Shown: positions 44,401 to 52,442, counted from the first letter of the stretch. The stretch: DNA of 57,711 bases from Mastigocoleus testarum BC008 (GCF_001456025.1 NZ_LMTZ01000147.1:1-57711); one strand, 5' to 3'. Notes: generated from the letters alone by a model not told the origin. A program made the numbers and translations.

Positions 44401-44924
44401 AAGCAGGTCTAATCGAATTAGACGTATTAGCAGAAGCTACAACGCGCAATATTAGACGTAAGCTTGATGAAAAAGCTTATAACGTATTTCACTTTATCGG
44501 TCATGGTGATTTTAAAAGTGATAAAGGTTATATCTACCTTGTTGATGAAGATGGTAAAGCTAAATCATTTAATGATGAAAACTTCGCTAATTTCTTTTTA
44601 GGCAATAGAAACCTCGGATTAATAGTCCTAAATTGCTGTAGAGGTGGGACAGTATCCACAAATCAAGCATTTGCAGGTACAGTACTAAACTTAGTACAGA
44701 GAGGAATACCCGCAGTCATCGCCATGCAATATGAGATACTTGATGATACTGCCAAATTGTTCGCAGACGAATTTTATAGTCACTTAGCACAGGGTAATCC
44801 CGTAGATACAGCTATCCAGAAAACCCGCAATGCTATCTCTCAAGAATTCGGCTTAGATCGACGCGATTTTGCGACACCAACACTTTATATGCGGGCTAAA
44901 GATGGAGTAATTTTAGATTTGTGA
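41406..44924 (+). CDS. LRR-Roc/COR GTPase-CHAT protease fusion
   Basis: From the ATG at 41406 this is 1172 aa (a TTG at 41391 is upstream in frame). Leucine-rich repeats of 23 residues (QLTNLQTLDLSNNQLSSLPA, about 15-270) come first. A Roc GTPase follows with P-loop GEGGAGKTS near 321, NIWDFGGQEIYH (switch II) and IIKNEKQDRD. A COR domain (about 480-760) includes YVILKPEWGTTAVYKVLD and RFIVETHPWIEEQKLVWR. The C-terminal CHAT domain (about 850-1172) has NVFHFIGHGDF with His near 1033 and LIVLNCCRGG with Cys near 1077. A ligand-sensing GTPase that gates a caspase-like protease is the natural reading. No signal peptide is seen, so it is cytosolic. It stands alone, far from the other CHAT gene. 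Confidence 0.92.
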   Translation: MTTEELLQVIERAAKEGWTELDLSGNKLTELPPEIGKLTQLKKLIIGKYEYDFQEFIVVVTTISNKLTTLPTEIGLLNQLEYLQIVSNQLSSLPAEFGQLTNLQTLNLIGNQLSSLPAEFGQLTNLQTLDLSNNQLSSLPAEFGQLTNLQSLDLSSNQLSSLPAQIGQLTNLQSLDLSSNQLNSLPAQIEQLTNLQTLNLSNNQLSTLPAQIKKLTNLQSLDLGGNQLSTLPAQIGQLTNLQSLDFRGNQLSTLPAQIKKLTKLKRLDLRGNPVPVPPEILGPKGPWGDPGDVKEILDFYFRVQDPNETEPLYEAKLLIIGEGGAGKTSLAKKIEDENYKLDSDEKSTEGIDVIQWKFPLDNGKEFRVNIWDFGGQEIYHQTHQFFLSKRSLYVLVADTRRENTNFYWWMKVAELLSDKSPILIIKNEKQDRDCEINAGELRKEFSNLKEVLATNLQTNRGLAEIKAEIQNYITRLPHVGDKSPLPKIWVRIRSALDNDSRNYISIYEYYQLCEINKLTDRQDMLRLSSYLHDLGVCLHFQDDPTLKHYVILKPEWGTTAVYKVLDNKTVKQNLGCFTQEQLADIWKDSEYADMQDELLQLMMRFKLCYPIPNRPGNYIAPQLLDNENLPNYTWDKSYNLILRYKYEFIPKGIITRFIVETHPWIEEQKLVWRSGVVLNKDKTRAEIIENYNQGKIKISVSGNRKKELLAVVTHELEKIHNSFERLKYQTLVPCNCRECAGSENPYAYPLENLRKRLNRGRYEIECENSFEMVDVRRLIDDVNLSTQPEYRESQVQSTPLQRELETERNQSLKTSQLIIKHQDFQYQDFEIIVDRNKNIRASSDQGEVSGQLLLKMDDIELELELIEYNNKNDKLLKKLGKKLYQALFPNDVNAQFRAIITGAQANNYSVRLRLIFQSPDLAALPWEFLYYEGTNTFLANDKQTVVSRYIDLPLQKGEIKAANLPLKILLVISTPSDLANLDATAEENLIREALKKYIEAGLIELDVLAEATTRNIRRKLDEKAYNVFHFIGHGDFKSDKGYIYLVDEDGKAKSFNDENFANFFLGNRNLGLIVLNCCRGGTVSTNQAFAGTVLNLVQRGIPAVIAMQYEILDDTAKLFADEFYSHLAQGNPVDTAIQKTRNAISQEFGLDRRDFATPTLYMRAKDGVILDL
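41650..42200. repeat. 69-bp coding tandem repeats (LRR units)
   Basis: The block AACTCAGTAGTTTACCAGCA recurs every 69 bases (for example 41671 and 41740), coding the 23-residue leucine-rich repeats. High DNA identity between several units suggests recent expansion. Confidence 0.85.
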
Positions 44925-45008
44925 AGGGAACAGAGAACGGGGAATAGTAATAAATAATCCGTTGTGTGACTTATCCTTACCTACTTACCCGGTAGAAAAA
45001 ATTATCAA

Positions 45009-45032
45009 GACGCGACGTATCACGTCTCTACG
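45009..45032. repeat. TAGAGACG-type dispersed inverted repeat
   Basis: AGACGCGACGTATCACGTCTCTACG is an imperfect inverted repeat whose arms match the other TAGAGACG elements. It lies between the LRR-Roco gene and the tRNA. Confidence 0.55.
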
Positions 45033-45052
45033 AAATACATTGAATTAAAAAG

Positions 45053-45126
45053 CGGGCGCGGCAGGACTCGAACCTGCGACCGACTGCTTAGAAGGCAGTT
45101 GCTCTATCCGGCTGAGCTACGCGCCC
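45053..45126 (-). tRNA. tRNA-Arg (anticodon UCU)
   Basis: On the minus strand the sequence folds as a cloverleaf. The acceptor stem is GGGCGCG/CGCGCCC with discriminator G, the D-arm begins TAGCTCAGCCGGATAGAGC, and the anticodon arm ACTGC-CTTCTAA-GCAGT reads UCU. The T-arm has GCAGGTTCGAGTCCTGC. It is 74 nt long with no encoded CCA. It stands alone in the 650-base gap between the LRR-Roco gene and the next gene. Confidence 0.96.
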
Positions 45127-45439
45127 AATTAGTGCAGAAAAAATATTCTACTTAGTTATTCAGACAATGAGATGCTGACAATAATTTCAGCATTTGGATT
45201 ATATATCTATTTCTAACAAAAAGCAATATTCAGAAATTTACGTATGGATCCTATACCCGAGCGCAGTTAGTATGATGAGTGACAGTCAATAAAATTTATA
45301 CATTATAAGCTTTCTATTCATAAGGAAATTTATGTATATTGTGATATCAAACAAAATGTAATTAATCACCTTAAAACAAAAGACTAACTGCAAATAACAA
45401 CCCTGCAACTTAAATATGGTGTTTTGAATTTTTACTCCT

Positions 45440-45493
45440 GTACAGACGCGTTAGTACAGCGTGACCGCAAGGTCATCATGTCGCGTCTCTACA
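45440..45493. repeat. dispersed hairpin element with TGACCGCAAGGT core
   Basis: The arms ACAGACGCG and CGCGTCTCT enclose GTGACCGCAAGGTCAT, itself a small hairpin (TGACC/GGTCA). A second copy with the same arms and core occurs at 48340-48410. Confidence 0.65.
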
Positions 45494-45496
45494 ACT

Positions 45497-45560
45497 TCTT
45501 ACTCATTACTTATTACTGTGCGCTGTCGCGCCCCGCTACGCTAACATTACTCATTACTTA
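45497..45560. repeat. heptamer array with palindromic unit, inverted copy of the 33-kb element
   Basis: TTACTCATTACTTATTACTG heptamers (complement of TAATGAG) flank TGCGCTGTCGCGCCCCGCTA. This is the inverted counterpart of the unit at about 33072-33100, with the same heptamer context. Confidence 0.75.
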
Positions 45561-45573
45561 ATTTCCTCAAGCC

Positions 45574-46233
45574 ATGTTTATTCTTAAACGGGAGGATGTT
45601 GAAATCTCCACGGTTCTACACCCCAAACGAGACCAGCAAGTACCAATCCTGTACTATCAAGAACAAACTTTTCGCCTAATTAAAGTATTTCCAGCTTCCC
45701 AAGAAGAAGAAGCAAAATCTTTATGGCGAGAATTAACTGATAACCGGGGTAAAGCATGCGTATTATTAGAAGAAATCGAACGCTATAGTATTTGGGGTAA
45801 AGTCCGTATCGAAAATTTAGGTAATGATTCCGAGGAACGCCAAAATATTGCGGTCTTGGTTCAAGGTAGTATTTTGCTATTACAAGCAATTTACCTCGAT
45901 ATTGAAGAATTCTTAGGTTCCAAGCAAGCCTCATTATTCGAGAAAGATATTGCTGCATTTTTCGGCGAACATAAATTTCCTCAGGTAACTGCACCTCAAG
46001 GAGTGAAATTATTACTAAATTTCGATCCATTCCAAACAGTACAGGTTCCCATATGGCAGGAAACACATATCGTGACATTCTTACAGGAATTACATCGATT
46101 GGGAAAATCTTACTTTGGTAACACTAACTTTGCACATCCCGTAGCAGAAAAATTACAAGACATGCCACAAGAAGAGCGATCGCAGTTTACCCAATGGTTG
46201 AATGAATCTTCTTTAAAGAAACTTTGGCATTAA
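45574..46233 (+). CDS. conserved cyanobacterial hypothetical protein (possibly Npun_F0813 family), 219 aa
   Basis: A soluble 219-aa protein starts FILKREDVEIS and contains VPILYYQEQTFRLIKVF, SLWRELTDNRGKACVLLEE, WGKVRIENL and ANFAHPVAEKLQDMPQEERS. I recall a family of this length and start (Npun_F0813-like) in cyanobacteria, but the function is not known and the match is from memory. There is no signal peptide or membrane helix. Its ATG follows directly after a heptamer repeat array, so that array lies in its 5' untranslated or promoter region. Confidence 0.78.
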   Translation: MFILKREDVEISTVLHPKRDQQVPILYYQEQTFRLIKVFPASQEEEAKSLWRELTDNRGKACVLLEEIERYSIWGKVRIENLGNDSEERQNIAVLVQGSILLLQAIYLDIEEFLGSKQASLFEKDIAAFFGEHKFPQVTAPQGVKLLLNFDPFQTVQVPIWQETHIVTFLQELHRLGKSYFGNTNFAHPVAEKLQDMPQEERSQFTQWLNESSLKKLWH

Positions 46234-46387
46234 CTTTAGCATCAAAATCAGGTATTATCTCTGAGGTCAGAATTGTGTGTTTATCCCAAAAACATTCACT
46301 TTAAACCAATGCATTCAGAAAGGGTGCGAACCAGCTCAAATATAAGCTAAAACACGGAATAGAGGATGTTTCGCACAATAAGATCTG

Positions 46388-47269
46388 ATGATTAACGTTT
46401 ACAAAAATTCATATAGAGAAAAATCTATTTTTAATACACAAAACATTGTATTAGCCAATATTGCTTGGGCAGTGCTAGCAATTTTATATTTTTTACTATT
46501 CAGTGCTAAAGTTCCAAATACAGAAGGAATTCTTAGACGTGCCGAATGGTATGTACTAGGAACAAATGTTCTTGAAGCCTTCGCTTATTTATTCGCAGGA
46601 ATTTTATGCTTGCGCAATTGGCGAAGTAGTAAAATTGTCAGCAGTCGAAATGTTTGGCTTGCGATTGGGATGGGAATGCTTTCTTATTTCCTAGGAGGAA
46701 TCTTCTTTGGATTTCAGGAGATAGTCTTAAAAAAAGAACCCACTCTTTCCCTAGGCGATATATTTTTTGTGCTGACTTATATTTTACTGGGTGTAGGTAT
46801 GATTGTGGCAGTAGCTTCTCGACGAATTAATCTAGAAGCATGGCAATGGATTATTGTTTTAGCCATTGGCGCTTTTGGTAGCGCCTTAGTTTGGCTACTT
46901 TCTAATTTGCCAGAAAACCAACAACTAGCAGCCCAATTAAGTCCATGGGAGCAAAATGTCTTTCAATTTGTAAATTGGTTTTATGTGGTGAGTGATGTTT
47001 TACTAATTATGATTGCTACTACTTTGTTACTGGCATTTTGGGGTGGAAGAATAGCCATGTCTTGGCGAATGATTGCATTTGCATCGTTTTTTCTCTACAT
47101 TGCAGATATGTGGTTTAAATATGCTGGTAACAGACCAGATTATCAAAGTGGTGACATATTAGAAGTATTTTGGGTCTTGAGTGGAGTTTTATTTGGGATG
47201 GGTGCAGCTTTAGAGTATGACGCATCATTAAGTCGTTCCCGACGGGAGCGCGGGCGCAAAAGAGCTTAA
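46388..47269 (+). CDS. conserved multi-span membrane protein, 293 aa
   Basis: About eight hydrophobic helices are visible, among them VLANIAWAVLAILYFLLFSA, VLEAFAYLFAGILCL, VWLAIGMGMLSYFLGGIFFG, DIFFVLTYILLGVGMIVAV, WIIVLAIGAFGSALVWLL and VSDVLLIMIATTLLLAFW. The cytoplasmic tail is basic (SRSRRERGRKRA). There is no recognised family motif or catalytic signature. The HTH-protein gene starts only 22 bases after its stop on the same strand, which suggests co-transcription. The function is unknown. Confidence 0.78.
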   Translation: MINVYKNSYREKSIFNTQNIVLANIAWAVLAILYFLLFSAKVPNTEGILRRAEWYVLGTNVLEAFAYLFAGILCLRNWRSSKIVSSRNVWLAIGMGMLSYFLGGIFFGFQEIVLKKEPTLSLGDIFFVLTYILLGVGMIVAVASRRINLEAWQWIIVLAIGAFGSALVWLLSNLPENQQLAAQLSPWEQNVFQFVNWFYVVSDVLLIMIATTLLLAFWGGRIAMSWRMIAFASFFLYIADMWFKYAGNRPDYQSGDILEVFWVLSGVLFGMGAALEYDASLSRSRRERGRKRA

Positions 47270-47291
47270 CGTAACAAGCAGGTGTCTACAG

Positions 47292-48287
47292 GTGAGAAAA
47301 CTAACTGATTCAGACAAAAAAGAGATCCTTAAGTTATACCGGGAGAGTGCTGAAACAACTTCAACTCTGGCGGAGCGTTATGGTGTGAGTAATTCGACCA
47401 TTAGTCGATTGCTCAAAAGTACTCTTCCTGAAGACGAGTACGAATATCTCGTTTCTTTAAAGCGAGCGGCTAGAACTCCGGAAGGAAGAGCACAGGTAAA
47501 TTATGAGAATATACCTGTATTCGCCAAAGAAGAAATAGAAGAGCAAGAGCCGAAGAAATCAGAAAAACCAAAGAAACGGGAAAAACCCGCACCGGTAAAG
47601 AAAAAAGCTGTTACGAGTGGGGAAAGAAGAGTAAAGCGGCGTTCTTCTGCGACGACTGCTGCTCCGACTCCTACCCCCAGTCCGGTAGCATACTCACAAC
47701 AGTTAGAAATATTTGGCGATAATGAACCAGAAGCAGAAATTGCTAATATTCCCTCACCGTTGTTGGAAGAAGAAGATGATGATGATGATGATGAGCGTCG
47801 CACTCCGAAAATCATCGCTGAAATGCTCGGTGAAGATTTGCTCGATGAGTCTGAAGAATTAGATGATTTAGACGACGATCTCGAAGATGATTTCGACGAT
47901 GACTTTGATGATGAAGATGACTGGAATCGTCCCTTTGTTACCAGGACTCGTTCTAGCGGAGATCCATTAATCAAAGTTTTGCCACTTTCTGCGGCTAGTT
48001 TACCTAGAACCTGCTATATCGTTATAGATCGTTCTGCGGAATTAATTACCCGCCCCTTAGAGGAATTTGGCGACCTGGGTGAAATTCCTAACCTGGAAAA
48101 CCAACAAAGAACCTTACCTATATTTGATAATCACAGAATCGCCAAGCGGTTTTCTACCAAGCGCGATCGCGTGATTAAGGTCCCCGACAGCAAAATGCTG
48201 CATAAAGCCCGCTATCACTTGCAGGCTAAAGGTATTACTCGGTTGTTAATTGATGGTCAAGTTTATTCCTTAGCTGTCAGCGTTTAG
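47292..48287 (+). CDS. HTH-domain protein with acidic low-complexity middle
   Basis: This 331-aa protein (GTG start at 47292) begins with a transposase-like helix-turn-helix (KLTDSDKKEILKLYRESAETTSTLAERYGVSNSTISRLLKS, residues 2-43). A basic Lys/Pro-rich stretch follows (about 85-120), then a long Asp/Glu-rich region (about 155-215). The folded C-terminal part (about 220-331) includes PLSAASLPRTCYIVIDRSAELITRPLEEFGDLG and KARYHLQAKGITRLLIDGQVYSLAVS. It is conserved in size with other cyanobacterial proteins I recall and is not a transposase, as no catalytic domain is present. A DNA-binding regulator is likely. It is probably in an operon with the preceding membrane-protein gene. Confidence 0.8.
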   Translation: MRKLTDSDKKEILKLYRESAETTSTLAERYGVSNSTISRLLKSTLPEDEYEYLVSLKRAARTPEGRAQVNYENIPVFAKEEIEEQEPKKSEKPKKREKPAPVKKKAVTSGERRVKRRSSATTAAPTPTPSPVAYSQQLEIFGDNEPEAEIANIPSPLLEEEDDDDDDERRTPKIIAEMLGEDLLDESEELDDLDDDLEDDFDDDFDDEDDWNRPFVTRTRSSGDPLIKVLPLSAASLPRTCYIVIDRSAELITRPLEEFGDLGEIPNLENQQRTLPIFDNHRIAKRFSTKRDRVIKVPDSKMLHKARYHLQAKGITRLLIDGQVYSLAVSV

Positions 48288-48339
48288 TGGTAGGGTGTAT
48301 ATCTATGCTCCTATGATTTAGGCGCATTAACCATTAGTT

Positions 48340-48410
48340 GTAGAGACGCGATAGCACTTAGTACAAATACACTACATGTGTTGAGTGACCGCAAGGTTGC
48401 TTCGCGTCTC
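48340..48410. repeat. dispersed hairpin element with TGACCGCAAGGT core (second copy)
   Basis: The arms GTAGAGACGCG and CGCGTCTC enclose AGTACA and GAGTGACCGCAAGGTTGC. It shares both arms and core with the element at 45440-45493, and lies just after the HTH-protein gene. Confidence 0.65.
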
Positions 48411-48559
48411 AAATTGGTAGATGTAGCATTACCCAGAATTAGGCAAGTGTCACAATAAAAATTAAATTTAAGGTTGTACCAGGTTTTTTAATACCCCAGT
48501 TAAGGAATGAATCACTAACTACGAACTGTTTAGTTGCTGCAAATTTTAAGGATGGAATA

Positions 48560-48889
48560 ATGGATGGGGATAATAATTGCACAGTAGTACTGGTAACCGC
48601 AGGTTCTCAAGAGGAAGCAGAAAATATTCCTACTGCGTTGGTAGAACTCAAACTTGCTACTTGCGTTAACATCCTACCAATTCACTGTTCTATTTATATT
48701 TGGGAAGGTAAGGTAAGTAAGGATCGAGAATGGCAGCTTATTATTAAGACAAAGCTCAGTCAATTTCCAGCATTAGAAGCAAAAATCCAAGAGCTTCATT
48801 CCTATGATGTACCGGAGATTATTGCTATACCCATAGTTGATGGGTCTCAAGCTTATTTGCAGTGGATGTTAAATCAAATAGCTCAATAA
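48560..48889 (+). CDS. cutA: CutA1 divalent-cation tolerance protein
   Basis: This 109-aa protein has the CutA1 pattern: CTVVLVTAGSQEEAENIPTALVELKLATCVNIL, SIYIWEGKVSKDREWQLIIKTK, FPALEAKIQELHSYDVPEIIAIPIVDGSQAYLQWM. Members form very stable trimers related to PII and bind copper or other ligands; the physiological role remains unclear. The start is the second of two close ATGs; the first (48552) is stopped at once. No partner gene is adjacent. Confidence 0.93.
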   Translation: MDGDNNCTVVLVTAGSQEEAENIPTALVELKLATCVNILPIHCSIYIWEGKVSKDREWQLIIKTKLSQFPALEAKIQELHSYDVPEIIAIPIVDGSQAYLQWMLNQIAQ

Positions 48890-49542
48890 CGCTTCACATT
48901 TTTGAGAAAGACCTGTTGACCAATCCTTTTGACACCGATCTTGAGAGCGACCGTGAGGGCTAATTCACGGATAGCTTGACAAGGGACTAATTATCAGTGG
49001 TGAATTAAACTCATTGCCAATCTACATTAACCTAATTCACCTCAACTTAAAAATAACCTGTTATCAATCAGCTAGTTTTGGTAATATAGCAATTCTTTCC
49101 TTATTGCAAAATAAAGCTTCTCAAACTTGAACTATTAAAAAAATAGCGCACATTTGTAGTATTACCGAAAAATTTCCCGATATTTTTGCTCCAAATTACC
49201 TCCTCTATTAGGAGTAAAACATCAAGCTTTAAACTACATTTCTATTGCAAGAATAGGACAAATATATATCTTATTTCATGATTATAGATTTTTATCAAAT
49301 TCATCATGATTTTTTTGATATCACACCATTGTGCAAGTATAAAAAATGTCTACAGACTGAGGGCAAATCAAGATATTTGAAGTAAGGAATCATAAAAAAT
49401 CTAAAACCTAGTAAATTCACTATAAAAACCGCATAAATATTATCAATCAAAAATCAGAAAATCATCGGACACTTGTGGAACCTTCTGGTCTATTTTTCGA
49501 CATGGTACTTAAAGGCAACTCCTACAAAAAATATTTTGAATT
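48890..49542. other. long intergenic stretch with inverted repeats
   Basis: This 653-base gap shows no supported ORF. GGTGAATTA (48999-49007) and TAATTCACC (49033-49041) form an inverted repeat, and CGTGA/TCACG pair near 48950-48968. The remainder is AT-rich and may hold the promoter of the beta-barrel-like gene at 49543. Confidence 0.5.
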
Positions 49543-50079
49543 ATGCATAAATTATTCAAGTCTTTTGTCGTAATTTCTGCTTTGTCAGCCGTTTCCATTA
49601 CCGCAGGATTTATGTCAGCAGAACAAGCATCTGCTCAACCCAAAAAAGGTACTGATGCAAGTTATGTTGGTGCGGGTTTTGCAGCAGGAGTAACTAATGG
49701 TGGGCAAAGTGGAGGCGCAGCAACTTTTGGTGGTAACATAACAGGTCGGGTAAAGCTAGGCGAATCTCCATTTTCTGCTCGAACTCAAATTCTATTTAGT
49801 GATGACACAACTGCCATCGTGCCTCAAGTTTCCGTAGATGCAGGAATTGCTAAAAACACCAATGCTTACGTTGCTGCAGGCTATTCTTTTGTTGAAAAAA
49901 ATGGTCAGCCAACACCCTTAGGAAATAAAGATTCCGTAGCAGTTACTGCTGGTGTAGAAACCGAAGTTGGCAAAAATTTCCTCATTTACTCTAATGCAAC
50001 TGTAGGTGTTGATGCTTATGAAAATAGTCCCGCTTCTGCTATTAATGTTGGTGGTGGTTTAGGTTATCGCTTCAAATAA
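49543..50079 (+). CDS. exported beta-barrel-like protein, 178 aa
   Basis: The signal peptide is clear (FKSFVVISALSAVSITAGFMSAEQASAQ, cleavage after ASA). The mature part alternates polar and hydrophobic residues with many Gly (YVGAGFAAGVTNGGQSGGAATFGGNITGRVKL, VAAGYSFVEKNG, AVTAGVETEVGKNFLIYSNATVG). It ends GGGLGYRFK, close to the C-terminal aromatic signature of outer-membrane barrels. I infer a small outer-membrane or porin-like protein; no named family is recognised. A terminator lies about 265 bases after the stop. Confidence 0.75.
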   Translation: MHKLFKSFVVISALSAVSITAGFMSAEQASAQPKKGTDASYVGAGFAAGVTNGGQSGGAATFGGNITGRVKLGESPFSARTQILFSDDTTAIVPQVSVDAGIAKNTNAYVAAGYSFVEKNGQPTPLGNKDSVAVTAGVETEVGKNFLIYSNATVGVDAYENSPASAINVGGGLGYRFK

Positions 50080-50343
50080 ATCATTCCTGAGTTTTTATCT
50101 GACTTCAAAAGATACCTAATAATCACATTATTCCCATCACAAGACATTAGAAATATCTGAATAACTATCAATTTATTTATGCTCGGAAATTAGTTGACTC
50201 TAAGTTGCCGTTTGGTCTTTTCATTGTTTATTTTTGGCCTTGAGATAAACTTTTTCTACTACTCCTCTTAGATATGTTCAATGTCTTGAAGTATTATTTG
50301 TTCTCGCTTACTCATAAATCTTAATGGGTAAGTAAAAGTTATT

Positions 50344-50387
50344 GCTGGGTTTGTTAAGTGTTGCATCACTGAAAAACCCAGCTTTTT
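50344..50387 (+). terminator. rho-independent terminator
   Basis: GCTGGGTTT (50344-50352) and AAACCCAGC (50374-50382) are perfect complements, followed by TTTTT. It lies between the beta-barrel-like gene and the sulfite reductase gene and separates their transcripts. Confidence 0.75.
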
Positions 50388-50525
50388 CGCATGTTAAGAT
50401 AAGAATATTATCTAATTTGCTATTGCTATTAGATTACAAGAAATTATTAAACCGAAATGGTTCTTATTCTCAGTTCCTAAATTCGGTTACTGTGGTGCTT
50501 AATTTAAGAAGACGATAAAACAGCA

Positions 50526-52442
50526 ATGGTTAAATCCGCTCCTCCCGAGATTGCAAATCGTAAACCTTCCAAAATCGAAGGTATCAAAGAAAATAGTAAT
50601 TTTTTACGCGAACCTGTAGCAACTGAATTACTTGAAGATACAAACCGTTTTAGCGAAAAGGCAATTCAAATCCTCAAGTTTCACGGTTCTTATCAGCAGG
50701 ATAACCGCGATAACCGAGTTAAGGGGCAGGAGAAAGATTACCAGTTTATGTTACGGACGCGCAGTCCGGGAGGATTTATTCCACCACAGCTATATTTGAC
50801 TTTAGATAAATTATCTAATGAATATGGCAACAATACGATGCGGGTCACAACTCGCCAAGGTTTTCAGCTACATGGAATCTTAAAGAAGAACCTGAAAGCA
50901 ACAATCGCTGCCATTGTTAAAAGTATGGGTTCTACCTTAGGTGCTTGCGGCGACCTTAACCGTAATGTTATGGCACCACCTGCTCCATTTAAAAACCAAC
51001 CCGAGTATCAGTACGCTTGGGAATATGCAAATAATATTGCTGACTTGTTGACACCCCAAACAGGAGCTTATTACGAAATTTGGTTGGATGGGGAAAAAGC
51101 AATTAGTGGGGAAGAAGATCCAGAAATCAAAGCAGCAAGAGAACGTAACGGTAATGGTACTGTATTCCATGACAATCCGGAACCAATTTACGGCACCCAC
51201 TACATGCCACGCAAATTTAAAATTTGTGTTACCGTCCCCGGTGATAATTCCGTAGATTTGTATACCCAAGATTTAACCTTGGTCGTCATAACCAACGATA
51301 AGGATGAATTAGAAGGTTTTGACATCTTTGCAGGTGGTGGCTTAGGAAGAACTCATAATAAAGAAGAAACATTTGCTAGAGCCGCAGATCCTATCGGTTA
51401 TGTTGCGAAAGAAGATGTATACGATTTAGTTAAAGCCGTTGTTGCAACCCAAAGAGATTATGGCGATCGCGTTAATCGCCGTCATGCCAGACTAAAATAT
51501 CTAATTAATGACTGGGGTGTAGAGAAATTCCAGTCTATGGTAGAAAAATATCTTGGCAAGCCATTAGAAGCATTTAAGCCCTTACCGGAATGGAAATACA
51601 AAGATTTTCTTGGTTGGAACGAACAAGGTGATGGTAAGTTATTTGTTGGAATTTCCATTGATAACGGACGGGTGAAAGACGAAGGTAGTTTTCAATTAAA
51701 AACAGCCGTACGAGAAATTGTTGAGCAGTTCAACTTACCGATTCGCCTCACACCAAATCATAACTTAATTTTCTACGACATCGATCCAGAAAATCAAATC
51801 GCAATTGAGAAAATACTCAAAGATAATGGTGTTAATAGCAACCCAGAAAAAGTTAATTCTTTAGTACGCTACGCAATGGCTTGTCCTGCATTACCAACCT
51901 GTGGTTTAGCTATTACCGAATCAGAAAGAGCAATACCCAGTATTTTGCAACGCATTGAAAAATTGCTGAATAAAGTTGGTTTAAAGAACGAGCATTTTGT
52001 GATTAGGATGACAGGCTGTCCTAACGGTTGTGCCCGTCCTTACATGGCTGAACTTGGTTTTGTGGGTAGCGCTCCCGAAGCTTATCAAATTTGGTTGGGA
52101 GGTTCGCCGAATCAAACTCGTCTTGCAGAACCATACGTTAATAAACTCCCTATTAATGAATTAGAAAGTTTCCTCGAACCAATTTTTGTCTACTTTAGAA
52201 ACTCTCGGGAACAAGAAGAAAGTTTTGGTGATTTTTGTGCTCGAGTAGGCTTTGATGAAATTCGCAAGTTCTCAGAAAATTACAAGCCTGAGACAAGTAA
52301 TAATAAACGCAAGCCCAGTCACAGAATAACTGTACGCAATGAGATTTACACCCATCTCAAAGAGATTGCTAATTCTCAGGGTAAGTCAATGACTGATTTA
52401 GTCAATGAAGCAGTCGTAGAATATTTGAACATTAAATGTTGA
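50526..52442 (+). CDS. sir: ferredoxin-dependent sulfite reductase with C-terminal ribbon-helix-helix-like tail
   Basis: This 638-aa enzyme reduces sulfite to sulfide with six electrons from ferredoxin. Motifs include FHGSYQQDNRD, RTRSPGGFIPPQLYL, TRQGFQLHGI, ACGDLNRNVMAPP and GRTHNKEETFARAADPIGYV. The siroheme/4Fe-4S cysteines lie in ACPALPTCGLAITESERA and MTGCPNGCARPYMAELGFVG. The last 45 or so residues (SHRITVRNEIYTHLKEIANS followed by MTDLVNEAVVEYL) look like a ribbon-helix-helix DNA-binding unit joined by a basic linker (NNKRKPSHR). That recalls plastid sulfite reductase, which is known to bind nucleoid DNA, though whether the tail binds DNA here is inference. It is monocistronic by appearance. 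Confidence 0.96.
   Translation: MVKSAPPEIANRKPSKIEGIKENSNFLREPVATELLEDTNRFSEKAIQILKFHGSYQQDNRDNRVKGQEKDYQFMLRTRSPGGFIPPQLYLTLDKLSNEYGNNTMRVTTRQGFQLHGILKKNLKATIAAIVKSMGSTLGACGDLNRNVMAPPAPFKNQPEYQYAWEYANNIADLLTPQTGAYYEIWLDGEKAISGEEDPEIKAARERNGNGTVFHDNPEPIYGTHYMPRKFKICVTVPGDNSVDLYTQDLTLVVITNDKDELEGFDIFAGGGLGRTHNKEETFARAADPIGYVAKEDVYDLVKAVVATQRDYGDRVNRRHARLKYLINDWGVEKFQSMVEKYLGKPLEAFKPLPEWKYKDFLGWNEQGDGKLFVGISIDNGRVKDEGSFQLKTAVREIVEQFNLPIRLTPNHNLIFYDIDPENQIAIEKILKDNGVNSNPEKVNSLVRYAMACPALPTCGLAITESERAIPSILQRIEKLLNKVGLKNEHFVIRMTGCPNGCARPYMAELGFVGSAPEAYQIWLGGSPNQTRLAEPYVNKLPINELESFLEPIFVYFRNSREQEESFGDFCARVGFDEIRKFSENYKPETSNNKRKPSHRITVRNEIYTHLKEIANSQGKSMTDLVNEAVVEYLNIKC

Noticed and set aside
47501..47974. 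157-aa serine-rich ORF on the minus strand
   Set aside because: Its Ser runs are the complement of GAT/GAA codons of the acidic region of the HTH protein; there is no independent support.
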